Assembly (NCBI GenBank): GCA_017414585.1
Contig: JAFQLN010000004.1
Span: 1 to 7,326, forward strand
DNA length: 7,326 bases
DNA from: Clostridia bacterium
GTDB taxonomy: Bacteria > Bacillota_A > Clostridia > Oscillospirales > CAG-272
Direction: 5' to 3'
Both the position numbers and the translations under genes were made by a program. Below the pieces are notes generated by a model that saw only the letters and a list, made by a program, of their open reading frames with translations, ran no database searches and was not told the DNA's origin. The first letter of the stretch is position 1, and each line of letters begins with the position of its first letter. Positions 1 through 5,463 of the stretch are shown piece by piece.

Positions 1-7
1 AGTTTGA

Positions 8-37
8 TCAAAACTTTTAAGCTGACGAAGTTCAGCT
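8..37 (-). terminator. Possible weak terminator after the RNase M5-like gene
   Basis: On the minus strand the arms AGCTGA and TCAGCT (positions 37-32 and 25-20) form a perfect 6-bp stem around a 6-base loop. The gene's TGA stop codon lies inside the stem. The tail is TAAAAGTTTTG, a broken U-tract, so termination would be weak. It could instead be a simple 3'-end hairpin or the edge of a repeat that continues beyond the window. Confidence 0.3.
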
Positions 38-631
38 GTGATTTTTACACAGTCTTTCCACATCGTCCGCTGAGGAAATCATATTCACCGCCGCAAACAA
101 TGCATTGGCATTCATCCCCTTCGGCAGTCCGAGCTTTTCACACAGTCTGTCCCGGTTCTCCTGCGCATTCGCTCCCCCCGACAGCCTCAGCTCAAACAGC
201 ATCGACCGTGTCACAGGCGTCCGCTCTGCCGCTGCCGTACCGTCTTCCACCGTTTCCGGGTGCGCTGCGGCAAAATCCTCGAAAATTTTCAGAAGGATCT
301 GCGCGTCCACGCCCTCCACACCGAGAAATCCTGCCTTCGACGGAGCTGCCTTGCGCTTTTCCTTCCCCGCAATCTGCGGAATATACAAATCATAAACGCG
401 GGTGCCGCCCAGCTGTCCCTTGAGATGCGACCGGATGACATTCCCGCCGCCGTCGCTGTCGCACAGCAGAATCAGTCCGTTCTGCCCGAGTCTCTTGATC
501 AGCGCGCGCCGTTCGGGATTTTTGAATACCCCGAAGCCGTCCGTGGGAATAATAACCGCGTCGATGAGGGATGCCAGATGCGCCTTGTCGTATCTCCCTT
601 CCACAATGACGGGAATCTTGAACCGGATCAT
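32..631 (-). CDS. rnmV: Ribonuclease M5-like toprim protein (DUF4093 C-terminus)
   Basis: A 199-residue cytoplasmic protein with an N-terminal toprim domain. Visible are the acidic VEGRYD motif (residues 10-15, conserved Glu11) and the DSDGGG motif (58-63) that would bind the catalytic metal ions. RNase M5 cuts the 5S rRNA precursor; the B. subtilis enzyme is about 186 residues. The middle GFLGVEGVDAQ (about 101-111) matches the family's GIGVEHAS segment, and LSGGANAQENRDRLCEKLGL (150-169) matches the C-terminal LIGGPAA...RRERLGDLL region. The ATG is supported by a strong ribosome binding site six bases upstream. It lies 13 bases after holA and is probably co-transcribed; the rsmA/ksgA neighbour seen in Bacillus is absent. 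Some clostridial relatives are annotated only as toprim/DUF4093 proteins, so true 5S maturase activity is inferred. Confidence 0.85.
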   Translation of the reverse strand: MIRFKIPVIVEGRYDKAHLASLIDAVIIPTDGFGVFKNPERRALIKRLGQNGLILLCDSDGGGNVIRSHLKGQLGGTRVYDLYIPQIAGKEKRKAAPSKAGFLGVEGVDAQILLKIFEDFAAAHPETVEDGTAAAERTPVTRSMLFELRLSGGANAQENRDRLCEKLGLPKGMNANALFAAVNMISSADDVERLCKNHS

Positions 632-637
632 CGTCCC

Positions 638-644
638 CCTCCTT
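638..644 (-). promoter_or_regulatory. Ribosome binding site of the RNase M5-like gene
   Basis: On the minus strand AAGGAGG directly follows the TGA stop codon of holA and sits six bases before the ATG at 631. Ribosomes finishing holA therefore stop at the start site of the next gene, which suggests coupled translation. Confidence 0.85.
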
Positions 645-1706
645 TCAGTCTTCGCAGAGGGTGCAGATCAGTTCTTCGATCAGTCCGTAACCGTCACCGC
701 CCCCGCCGCCGCTTTTCATTTTTCTGTCCGCATCCGTACAAAGTTCAGCCGCACGGATGAAAAACGCTTCATCCTTCAGTTTCGCCGCCCGGAAGTACAG
801 CCCCGCCTTATATTCGTGCATTTTCATTTCTCTGGCATAGTCCGCTTTTTCCCGCCCGTCGAGGATGAACAGCGATGCCGCGCACAGATCGCAGAAAACG
901 CGGGAAATCTGCGTCAGAAGGAAGACAGGCTCCTCCCGTTTGCGGATTTTCACGCCGAGCGACTGCAGTGCCGCGGACGTATTGCCTTCCAGAATGCAGT
1001 TTGCCAAAGCGAACGCATCGTCCTCATCGGTGCGGGACACACAGGCGGCGACATCGGCAGGCGTCACCTGTTTTCTGCCGGACGATGCCGTATAAGCCGC
1101 TGTTTTCGCAATTTCCCCCGACAGCCGGTACATGGATCGTCCGCAGGCGGAGAGAATGGCGGCGGAGACTTCGGGGGAGACGGTCAGTCCGTACTCGCTG
1201 AAATGGCGTTCCATCCAGCGCATGAGCCGGCTTTCGCTCTGGTAATCGAAGGCGATGCACTGCATGAACTTCTGTGCGGACGCGAGGAATGCCGACGGTT
1301 TTTTCGCCATACCGGGATCGAATCCGTCAGCGGAAACCTTGACGAGAACAACGGTGCTTCCGTCATCGTCTGCGGCGAAATCGGAGAGAAGGGAGAGAAG
1401 GGCTGTGCGGTCCTTTTCCTTGAGCGAATCGAGGGACGAAAAGGAGAGCGTGACCAGCTTCTGCATTGCCATCAGCGGCGGTGTATAGAGCGCATCCGCA
1501 ATTGCTTCGGGATCCGCTTCCCCGTCGCCGAAAACCAGTTCAACGGCATTGAACGAAGCAAAATCGGGTGCATCGGCAGTCACCGCGGCGCGTATTTCAG
1601 CCGCACGGTGGTTTTTCATATAATCCTCGTCGCCGTAAAGAAAATAGCATCCGGACAGGGTGCGGCTTTTAATCGCGGCGGACAGTTCGTTTTCGGTCAT
1701 GTTCAT
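645..1706 (-). CDS. holA: DNA polymerase III delta subunit
   Basis: A 353-residue protein, within the usual 320-350 range of HolA. Delta is the clamp-loader subunit that opens the beta sliding clamp. The N-terminal segment YFLYGDEDYM (21-30) matches the family's Y-L-G-E-E/D opening. The fold is that of a degenerate AAA+ domain: no Walker A motif is visible, as expected for delta. Features further on are a helical region around 155-225 (SGEIAKTAAY, 196-205), the typical DDAFALANCILEG segment (229-241), and the C-terminal collar domain ending in LIEELICTL (342-350). A run of five glycines (333-337) lies in the loop before the last helix. Two ATGs (1706 and 1698) fit: AAAGG lies 4 bases before the first and 10 before the second, so the first two residues are uncertain. 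First gene of a leftward pair; no convincing promoter was found in the 117-base divergent gap. Confidence 0.93.
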   Translation of the reverse strand: MNMTENELSAAIKSRTLSGCYFLYGDEDYMKNHRAAEIRAAVTADAPDFASFNAVELVFGDGEADPEAIADALYTPPLMAMQKLVTLSFSSLDSLKEKDRTALLSLLSDFAADDDGSTVVLVKVSADGFDPGMAKKPSAFLASAQKFMQCIAFDYQSESRLMRWMERHFSEYGLTVSPEVSAAILSACGRSMYRLSGEIAKTAAYTASSGRKQVTPADVAACVSRTDEDDAFALANCILEGNTSAALQSLGVKIRKREEPVFLLTQISRVFCDLCAASLFILDGREKADYAREMKMHEYKAGLYFRAAKLKDEAFFIRAAELCTDADRKMKSGGGGGDGYGLIEELICTLCED

Positions 1707-1823
1707 CAGTCCTTTATGGGAAATAGTGGAATTCTTAACAATCTATCGGGTAAAATAGTGGTGTGGAAAAGAAAAAGAATCGGTATTTATCCTGCGGGTC
1801 ATATGGCGAAAGGAGCGGTATTT
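1707..1823. other. Divergent intergenic region between holA and the lipase-like gene
   Basis: A 117-base gap that should hold promoters for both directions. No clear TTGACA/TATAAT pair at 16-18 spacing was found on either strand. The nonamer AAATAGTGG occurs twice on the plus strand (1721-1729 and 1753-1761), 32 bases apart. The TAAAAT at 1751-1756 could be a rightward -10 box, but it lacks a good -35. Confidence 0.4.
1809..1815 (+). promoter_or_regulatory. Ribosome binding site deciding a TTG start
   Basis: AAAGGAG lies eight bases before the TTG at 1824. The in-frame ATG at 1803 lies upstream of this site, so it cannot use it. This selects TTG as the start. Confidence 0.85.
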
Positions 1824-2918
1824 TTGGCAAATCTGTTTGACTATCTTGCGTGGAGAGGCGATCTCTCCTTTGCGTCCTCCCCCTTCTGTGAAGTGGATAA
1901 CCTCGTTTATTCGATGCTGTCCGTGATGGATTACAGCTCTGTTGTTTCGCCGTCCGTGGTCGGGATGCCCGTCAAGCTTTCGGACTGCTATACCCGTTAC
2001 CGGGAACGGTACCCGAACGGGGAGTATTTCGGACAGATTTTTCCCGAAGTGACCGCCAATGTCCTGCGGGATGCGGCACAGTCGGTGCGGTTCGGGGATT
2101 CCTATCTGACGGCATACCGTGCGGAAACGGACGCGGATACCGTGAGCCAGTTTGCCGCAGTTACGTTTGTATTGCCGGATAACTCGATTTTTATATCCTT
2201 CCGCGGGACGGACGATACGCTCATCGGCTGGCGGGAGGATTTCAACCTCAGCTTCATGCATCCCGTCGTAGCCCAGCAGAAAGCCGTGGACTATCTGTGT
2301 GAAGTTGCCGCTGTGCACCGGGGAAGAATCCGTCTCGGTGGGCATTCCAAAGGCGGGAATCTCGCCGTATACGCAGCCGTGCACGCGCCGGAGGAGATCC
2401 GCGAACGCATCATCACGGCATACTCGAACGACGGTCCGGGATTTGTCGAAGAAATCGTCGCATCGGAAGCGTTCAGGCAGATGGAGAAGAAGATTTATAC
2501 CATTGTTCCGCAGAGCTCCGTAATCGGGATGCTGCTCGAGCATAAAGAGGAGTACACCGTGGTCGAAAGCACCATGTCGAACGGATTCTTTCAGCATGAC
2601 CCGTTTTCGTGGAGCGTGCTGGGGACGAAGTTCGTGCATCTGGACGGACTGACCAAGCAGGGAAAGCGGCACGACCGGGTCATGAACGAATGGCTGAGGT
2701 CATGCACCCCGCAGGAGCGCAAGCATTTCACGGATACGCTGTTCGGCGTAATCGAATCCACGGGCGCAAAAACGCTGTCCGATCTGTCGGTTGATACCAT
2801 CGGGAAGATGCGGGAAGCCATTCGTGCGTTTTCGGAGCTGGACCGGGAATCGAAGGAGCATATGCTTCTTCTGATCCGGAGACTCGCGGAAGTCGGTTTT
2901 GCGGATAAAAACAAATGA
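1824..2918 (+). CDS. Mbeg1-like (DUF2974) lipase-fold alpha/beta hydrolase
   Basis: A 364-residue protein starting at a TTG with a well-placed ribosome binding site. The resulting N-terminus MANLFDYLAWRGDLSF is, from memory, the signature opening of the DUF2974/Mbeg1-like family, which supports this start over an ATG 21 bases upstream. The reading frame stays open back to 402, but that part is antisense to holA. The core is a class-3-lipase-like fold. FRGTDDT (127-133) corresponds to the oxyanion-hole strand, GGHSKGG (172-178) is the nucleophile elbow with Ser175, SNDGPG (201-206) offers Asp203, and His240 or His258 could complete a triad. No signal peptide or membrane segment is seen, so it is probably cytoplasmic. 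Substrate is unknown; esterase or lipase activity is inferred from fold motifs. It is a single-gene unit, divergent from holA and closed by its own terminator. Confidence 0.85.
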   Translation: MANLFDYLAWRGDLSFASSPFCEVDNLVYSMLSVMDYSSVVSPSVVGMPVKLSDCYTRYRERYPNGEYFGQIFPEVTANVLRDAAQSVRFGDSYLTAYRAETDADTVSQFAAVTFVLPDNSIFISFRGTDDTLIGWREDFNLSFMHPVVAQQKAVDYLCEVAAVHRGRIRLGGHSKGGNLAVYAAVHAPEEIRERIITAYSNDGPGFVEEIVASEAFRQMEKKIYTIVPQSSVIGMLLEHKEEYTVVESTMSNGFFQHDPFSWSVLGTKFVHLDGLTKQGKRHDRVMNEWLRSCTPQERKHFTDTLFGVIESTGAKTLSDLSVDTIGKMREAIRAFSELDRESKEHMLLLIRRLAEVGFADKNK

Positions 2919-2945
2919 AAGCTGCTTCGGCGGCTTTTGTTTATT
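2918..2945 (+). terminator. Intrinsic terminator of the lipase-like gene
   Basis: The arms AAAGCTGC (2918-2925) and GCGGCTTT (2930-2937) pair over eight bases with one T-G wobble around a TTCG tetraloop closed by C-G. TTTTGTTTATTTT follows. The stem starts at the last base of the stop codon. Read leftwards it gives a CGAA-loop hairpin followed by CATTTGTTTTT, so it may also stop transcripts from the promoter at 2992-2964. Confidence 0.9.
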
Positions 2946-2963
2946 TTCGCAGGTTTTACTGAT

Positions 2964-2992
2964 ATTATACCCCCGATTCCCGCCTGTGTCAA
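2964..2992 (-). promoter_or_regulatory. Perfect-consensus sigma-A promoter facing left
   Basis: On the minus strand TTGACA (2992-2987) and TATAAT (2969-2964) are separated by exactly 17 bases, matching the vegetative consensus at every position. The predicted start near 2957 points into the 3' end of the lipase-like gene, and no sense gene lies ahead. The first structure met is the terminator hairpin at 2937-2918, so the product may be an RNA of only about 50-60 bases, or an antisense RNA if read-through occurs. Activity is inferred from sequence. Confidence 0.7.
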
Positions 2993-2996
2993 GCAC
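2977..2996 (+). repeat. 20-bp direct repeat, copy 1
   Basis: TTCCCGCCTGTGTCAAGCAC occurs here and again at 3373-3392, identical over 20 bases. Read on the minus strand it contains the TTGACA box; this copy continues into a perfect -10. Confidence 0.9.
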
Positions 2997-3033
2997 GTGC
3001 AAAGAAGCGGTATGATACTCGTTTATGCAGGGA

Positions 3034-3133
3034 TTTGAAGCTGACGGGATGTCTGTCAAGTGTTCGTTCAATCTGCACCAAGCCTTCCCCCTTGTGGGGA
3101 AGGTGTCACGAAGTGACGGATGAGGGTAAAAAC
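3034..3133 (+). repeat. Left arm of the inverted repeat
   Basis: It contains TCTGCACCAA (3072-3081), an 8-bp stem with loop CTTGT (3083-3103), and a second small hairpin GTCAC-GAA-GTGAC (3105-3117). It ends GATGAGGGTAAAAAC, which is mirrored in the right arm. Confidence 0.85.
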
Positions 3134-3152
3134 GTGAAACATGTGTAAATTT

Positions 3153-3244
3153 CATGGGTATAGAATAGCAGTCAACATGGGTATAGAATAGCAGTCAACA
3201 TGGGTATAGAATGGCAGTCAACATGGGTATAGAATAGCGGCGAA
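3153..3244 (+). repeat. 23-bp tandem repeat, four copies
   Basis: Units start at 3153, 3176, 3199 and 3222, each beginning CATGGGTATAGAAT. Copies 1 and 2 are identical, copy 3 has one A-to-G change, and copy 4 departs in its last bases (GCGGCGAA instead of GCAGTCAA). There are no spacers between copies. The 23-base period is not a multiple of three, so it is not a protein repeat. It sits between the two arms of the inverted repeat. Confidence 0.93.
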
Positions 3245-3270
3245 AAGGAATTTTGAATACCAAACTGCCT

Positions 3271-3371
3271 GTTTTTACCCTCATCCACCGTAAACGGTCC
3301 CCCTTCCCCACAAGGGGGAAGGCTTGGTGCAGACCGGACGAACAGCCGACAGACATTTTGTTGACTTCAGA
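3271..3371 (-). repeat. Right arm of the inverted repeat
   Basis: This is the reverse complement of the left arm, with differences concentrated in its outer part and in one small hairpin. Where the left arm has GTCAC-GAA-GTGAC, this arm reads ACCGT-AA-ACGGT (3287-3298), a different sequence that also folds. The CCTTCCCC/GGGGAAGG stem (3302-3322) and decamer (3324-3333) are kept. Confidence 0.85.
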
Positions 3372-3372
3372 T

Positions 3373-3392
3373 TTCCCGCCTGTGTCAAGCAC
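3373..3392 (+). repeat. 20-bp direct repeat, copy 2
   Basis: Identical to 2977-2996. It begins two bases outside the right arm. On the minus strand it again offers TTGACA, but the place of the -10 is occupied by the outer end of the arm and no TATAAT-like box is present. Confidence 0.9.
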
Positions 3393-3422
3393 ACCACCGG
3401 GATGCTTGTTTACAATTCCGCC

Positions 3423-3451
3423 TTGCTTTTTTTATACCGGTGTGCTATAAT
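3423..3451 (+). promoter_or_regulatory. Promoter of the yqhQ-prmC-leuA operon
   Basis: TTGCTT (3423-3428) and TATAAT (3446-3451) are separated by 17 bases, with a TGC extended -10 (3443-3445). The predicted start is near 3458. A second, weaker pair, TTTACA (3409-3414) with TATACC (3433-3438, 18-base spacer), overlaps it. The -10 lies beyond any plausible upstream start codon at 3440, supporting the ATG at 3503. Confidence 0.8.
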
Positions 3452-3455
3452 GCTA

Positions 3456-3475
3456 TGTGGCGAAGTGTCGCCGCA
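3456..3475 (+). promoter_or_regulatory. 5'-end stem-loop in the operon leader
   Basis: The stem TGTGGCGA/TCGCCGCA, with one T-G wobble, surrounds loop AGTG. It falls at the predicted 5' end of the transcript and about 12 bases before the ribosome binding site AAAAGGA (3488-3494). It may protect the mRNA 5' end. There is no T-tract, so it is not an attenuator. Confidence 0.5.
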
Positions 3476-3502
3476 GCTTATGATCAAAAAAGGAACTTTA
3501 TA

Positions 3503-4582
3503 ATGAAGAAAAACGAAAAGAAACCACGGGATCCGAAGATCGGGATCGTCGGCGGACAGGCAGTGCTCGAAGGCGTCATGATGAAGTCCGGCGACCGCTG
3601 TTCCCTCGCCGTGCGTACACCCGACGGAGGCGTGTCCCTCGATAACTCCACCTTTACCTCCCTCAGAAAGAAATACAAAATCTGCCGGCTGCCCATCGTC
3701 CGCGGATGCGTTTCCATGGTCGAACAGCTCAGCCTGTCCATGGATATGCTCACTAAGTCTGCCCAAATGCAGGGCATCGACATCGACGAACCCGAAACGA
3801 AGTTTGAAAAATGGCTTTCCGAAAAGATGGGCGACAACCTCATGAAAATCATCACCGCCATCGGTATGGTTCTCGGACTGGTTCTCGGCGTCGGACTGTT
3901 CCTCATGCTCCCCACCTTTGCTGCCAAGGGCGTGGATGCCCTCACCGGCGGATTCATCGGACGCTATCCCATCCTGCGCTCCGCCATGGAAGGCATCATC
4001 CGCATGATCATTTTTGTCGGCTATATCTGGGCGGTGTCCCTCATGCCCGATATCCGGCGGACATATGAATACCACGGCGCGGAACATAAGTCCGTGGACT
4101 GCTTTGAAAAAGGACTGGAGCTGACCCCCGCCAACGCCCGTACCTGCACCCGCTTCCACCCCCGCTGCGGCACCAGCTTCATCTTTGTCATGCTCATCAT
4201 CTCCATCATCGTCAATTCCTTCCTCTCGTGGGAAAATACATGGCTCCGCTTCGGATCGAAGATTCTCACCCTCCCGCTCATCGTCGGACTGGGCTTTGAA
4301 TTCATCCGCTACGCAGGCGCGCACAATAACATCTTTACGAAAATTGTCTCCGCGCCCGGACTCTGGATGCAGCGCATCACGACCCGTGAACCGGATGACA
4401 GCCAGCTTGAAATTGCCCTCACCGCACTCAAAAATGCCATTCCCGGAGAATTCGGCGGCATCGTGCAGGACAGCGGAAGAATCACCGATGGAAAAATCGA
4501 CGGAAAAACCGTGCCGATCGAAAATGCACCGGATGAAAAAACCGAGGCAGATCAATCTGCGGCGGACGAAGAACAGGCATGA
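3503..4582 (+). CDS. yqhQ: DUF1385 family membrane protein (YqhQ-like)
   Basis: A 359-residue integral membrane protein of the DUF1385 family (B. subtilis YqhQ type, from memory); its biochemical function is not established. The hallmark N-terminal motif GGQAVLEGVMM is at 17-27. Conserved histidine/cysteine-rich motifs EYHGAEHKSVDCFEKG (189-204) and FHPRCGTSF (218-226) suggest metal binding. Hydrophobic spans at about 114-140, 160-181, 224-243 and 253-269 are likely membrane helices. The family's C-terminal QRITTREPDDSQLEIAL is at 290-306, followed by an acidic, probably disordered tail (about 330-359). The ATG at 3503 has AAAAGGA eight bases upstream and lies after the promoter; an in-frame ATG at 3440 would overlap the -10 region. 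The stop overlaps prmC by four bases, a neighbour relation I recall as common in Clostridia. Confidence 0.92.
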   Translation: MKKNEKKPRDPKIGIVGGQAVLEGVMMKSGDRCSLAVRTPDGGVSLDNSTFTSLRKKYKICRLPIVRGCVSMVEQLSLSMDMLTKSAQMQGIDIDEPETKFEKWLSEKMGDNLMKIITAIGMVLGLVLGVGLFLMLPTFAAKGVDALTGGFIGRYPILRSAMEGIIRMIIFVGYIWAVSLMPDIRRTYEYHGAEHKSVDCFEKGLELTPANARTCTRFHPRCGTSFIFVMLIISIIVNSFLSWENTWLRFGSKILTLPLIVGLGFEFIRYAGAHNNIFTKIVSAPGLWMQRITTREPDDSQLEIALTALKNAIPGEFGGIVQDSGRITDGKIDGKTVPIENAPDEKTEADQSAADEEQA

Positions 4583-5400
4583 CACTGTCCGATATTGCAG
4601 AAATGCTCACGGATGCGGGGATCGAAGGCGCCGTTTACGAAGCACAGCTGCTCGTCTGCCATTTTGCGGGACTGTCCCGCGCCGCACTTCTCGCAGAACG
4701 CCGTGACCGGGATTACGATATTCCCGCACTCACCGAAGCGGTGTACAAACGCGCATCCCGCTATCCGCTGCAGTATATCCTCGGTACGTGGGAGTTCTGC
4801 GGTCTGCCGTTTGCGGTCAGTGAAGCGTGCCTGATTCCGCGTCCCGATACCGAAGTCATCGTGGAACAAGCCGTGAAAGCTCTCCCGGACGGCGGAAAAC
4901 TGCTCGATTTGTGCACAGGCTCCGGGTGCATCGCCGCCGCAGTCCTCCATATGACCCGGAAAACAACCGGATACGCGGTCGATCTGTATCCAGAAACGGC
5001 TGCCGCGGCTGAAAAGAACCTCGCCGCACTGGGACTTTCCGCCCGCTGTACCGTGATCACCGGCGACGCCATGACCGATCTCTTTGACGACGGCATCATG
5101 TTCGATGTGATCACAGCCAATCCACCCTATGTTACCGCGGACGAAATGCGCGCACTGGAGCCGGAACTGGCACATGAACCGGCGCACGCACTTACCGACG
5201 GAGGGGACGGACTGTCCATCCTCGAAGCGATTGTGAAAGTCTATAAAAACCACCTCGCACCCGGCGGCACCATGCTTCTCGAGCACGGCTGGCAGCAGGG
5301 AGATGCGATGGAGAAAATTGCGGAAGAAAACGGGATGACATACGAAAAAGTATTCGACTACGGCGGAAATATCCGCGGCGCGAAGCTCAGAAACCCGTGA
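4579..5400 (+). CDS. prmC: Release factor glutamine N5-methyltransferase PrmC/HemK
   Basis: A 273-residue S-adenosylmethionine-dependent methyltransferase that modifies the glutamine of the GGQ motif in peptide chain release factors RF1 and RF2. The N-terminal helical substrate-binding domain (about 1-75) ends in PLQYILGTWEFCG (63-75). LIPRPDTE (85-92) is the family linker motif, DLCTGSGCIA (110-119) binds the cofactor, Asp135 in AVDLYPE probably contacts the ribose, and NPPY (181-184) is the catalytic loop that holds the glutamine amide. LLEHGWQQG (233-241) resembles the E. coli enzyme. Length matches the family. The ATG overlaps the yqhQ stop (ATGA) and no strong ribosome binding site precedes it, so translation is probably coupled. 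The usual next gene prfA is missing; leuA follows instead. Confidence 0.96.
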   Translation: MTLSDIAEMLTDAGIEGAVYEAQLLVCHFAGLSRAALLAERRDRDYDIPALTEAVYKRASRYPLQYILGTWEFCGLPFAVSEACLIPRPDTEVIVEQAVKALPDGGKLLDLCTGSGCIAAAVLHMTRKTTGYAVDLYPETAAAAEKNLAALGLSARCTVITGDAMTDLFDDGIMFDVITANPPYVTADEMRALEPELAHEPAHALTDGGDGLSILEAIVKVYKNHLAPGGTMLLEHGWQQGDAMEKIAEENGMTYEKVFDYGGNIRGAKLRNP

Positions 5401-5463
5401 TCAGCAAAGCCCGGCAAAGCCCGTGAGAAACGAAATTACCCCTGAAAACGGAGGTTTGACCCA
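5401..5463 (+). other. Spacer between prmC and leuA with leuA ribosome binding site
   Basis: A 63-base gap. GCAAAGCCCG is tandemly repeated at 5404-5413 and 5414-5423. Similar sequence lies at the prmC end (AAACCCGTGA) and just after the repeat (AAGCCCGTGA), so the stop region looks locally duplicated. GGAGG at 5450-5454 lies nine bases before the leuA GTG. There is no terminator, leader peptide, T-box or clear promoter, so leuA is probably read from upstream. Confidence 0.6.

Larger units (their letters stand above)
3034..3371. mobile_element. MITE-like inverted-repeat element, about 338 bp, non-coding
   Basis: The left arm (3034-3133) and right arm (3371-3271, reversed) are imperfect inverted repeats of about 100 bases. 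The inner two thirds are almost identical, and the outer third has scattered substitutions. Each arm contains a CCTTCCCC/GGGGAAGG stem (3083-3103; 3302-3322) and the decamer TCTGCACCAA (3072-3081; reversed at 3333-3324). The centre carries four 23-base tandem units. No protein longer than about 60 plausible residues fits, and there is no transposase. Very similar arm sequence (CTTCCCC...GGATGAGGGT) recurs, as I remember it, between genes in many gut Clostridia. A non-autonomous mobile element is the likeliest reading. No unambiguous target-site duplication is visible. Confidence 0.65.

Noticed and set aside
402..1802. Plus-strand open frame continuous with the hydrolase gene, giving an 838-residue protein
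   Set aside because: It is antisense to holA, whose protein is clearly recognisable. The hydrolase has its own ribosome binding site and family-typical start at 1824.
1743..2672. 309-residue minus-strand open frame opposite the hydrolase gene, downstream of the leftward promoter
   Set aside because: Despite the promoter at 2992-2964, it has no ribosome binding site or recognisable domain, and the terminator hairpin lies between. His/Arg-rich antisense composition.
3153..3244. CRISPR array
   Set aside because: The 23-base units abut with no spacers, and there are no cas genes.
2700..3450. Short open frames across the inverted-repeat element (both strands), sharing a PTRGKAWC segment
   Set aside because: The shared peptide is simply the translation of the two repeat arms. 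No starts with ribosome binding sites.
3410..4585. 391-residue minus-strand open frame opposite yqhQ
   Set aside because: It mirrors the recognised DUF1385 gene, shows a composition typical of antisense frames, and has no domain that I recognise.
5401..5463. Leucine attenuator or T-box leader for leuA
   Set aside because: Only 63 bases, no leucine-codon leader peptide, no terminator/antiterminator pair and no T-box motif.
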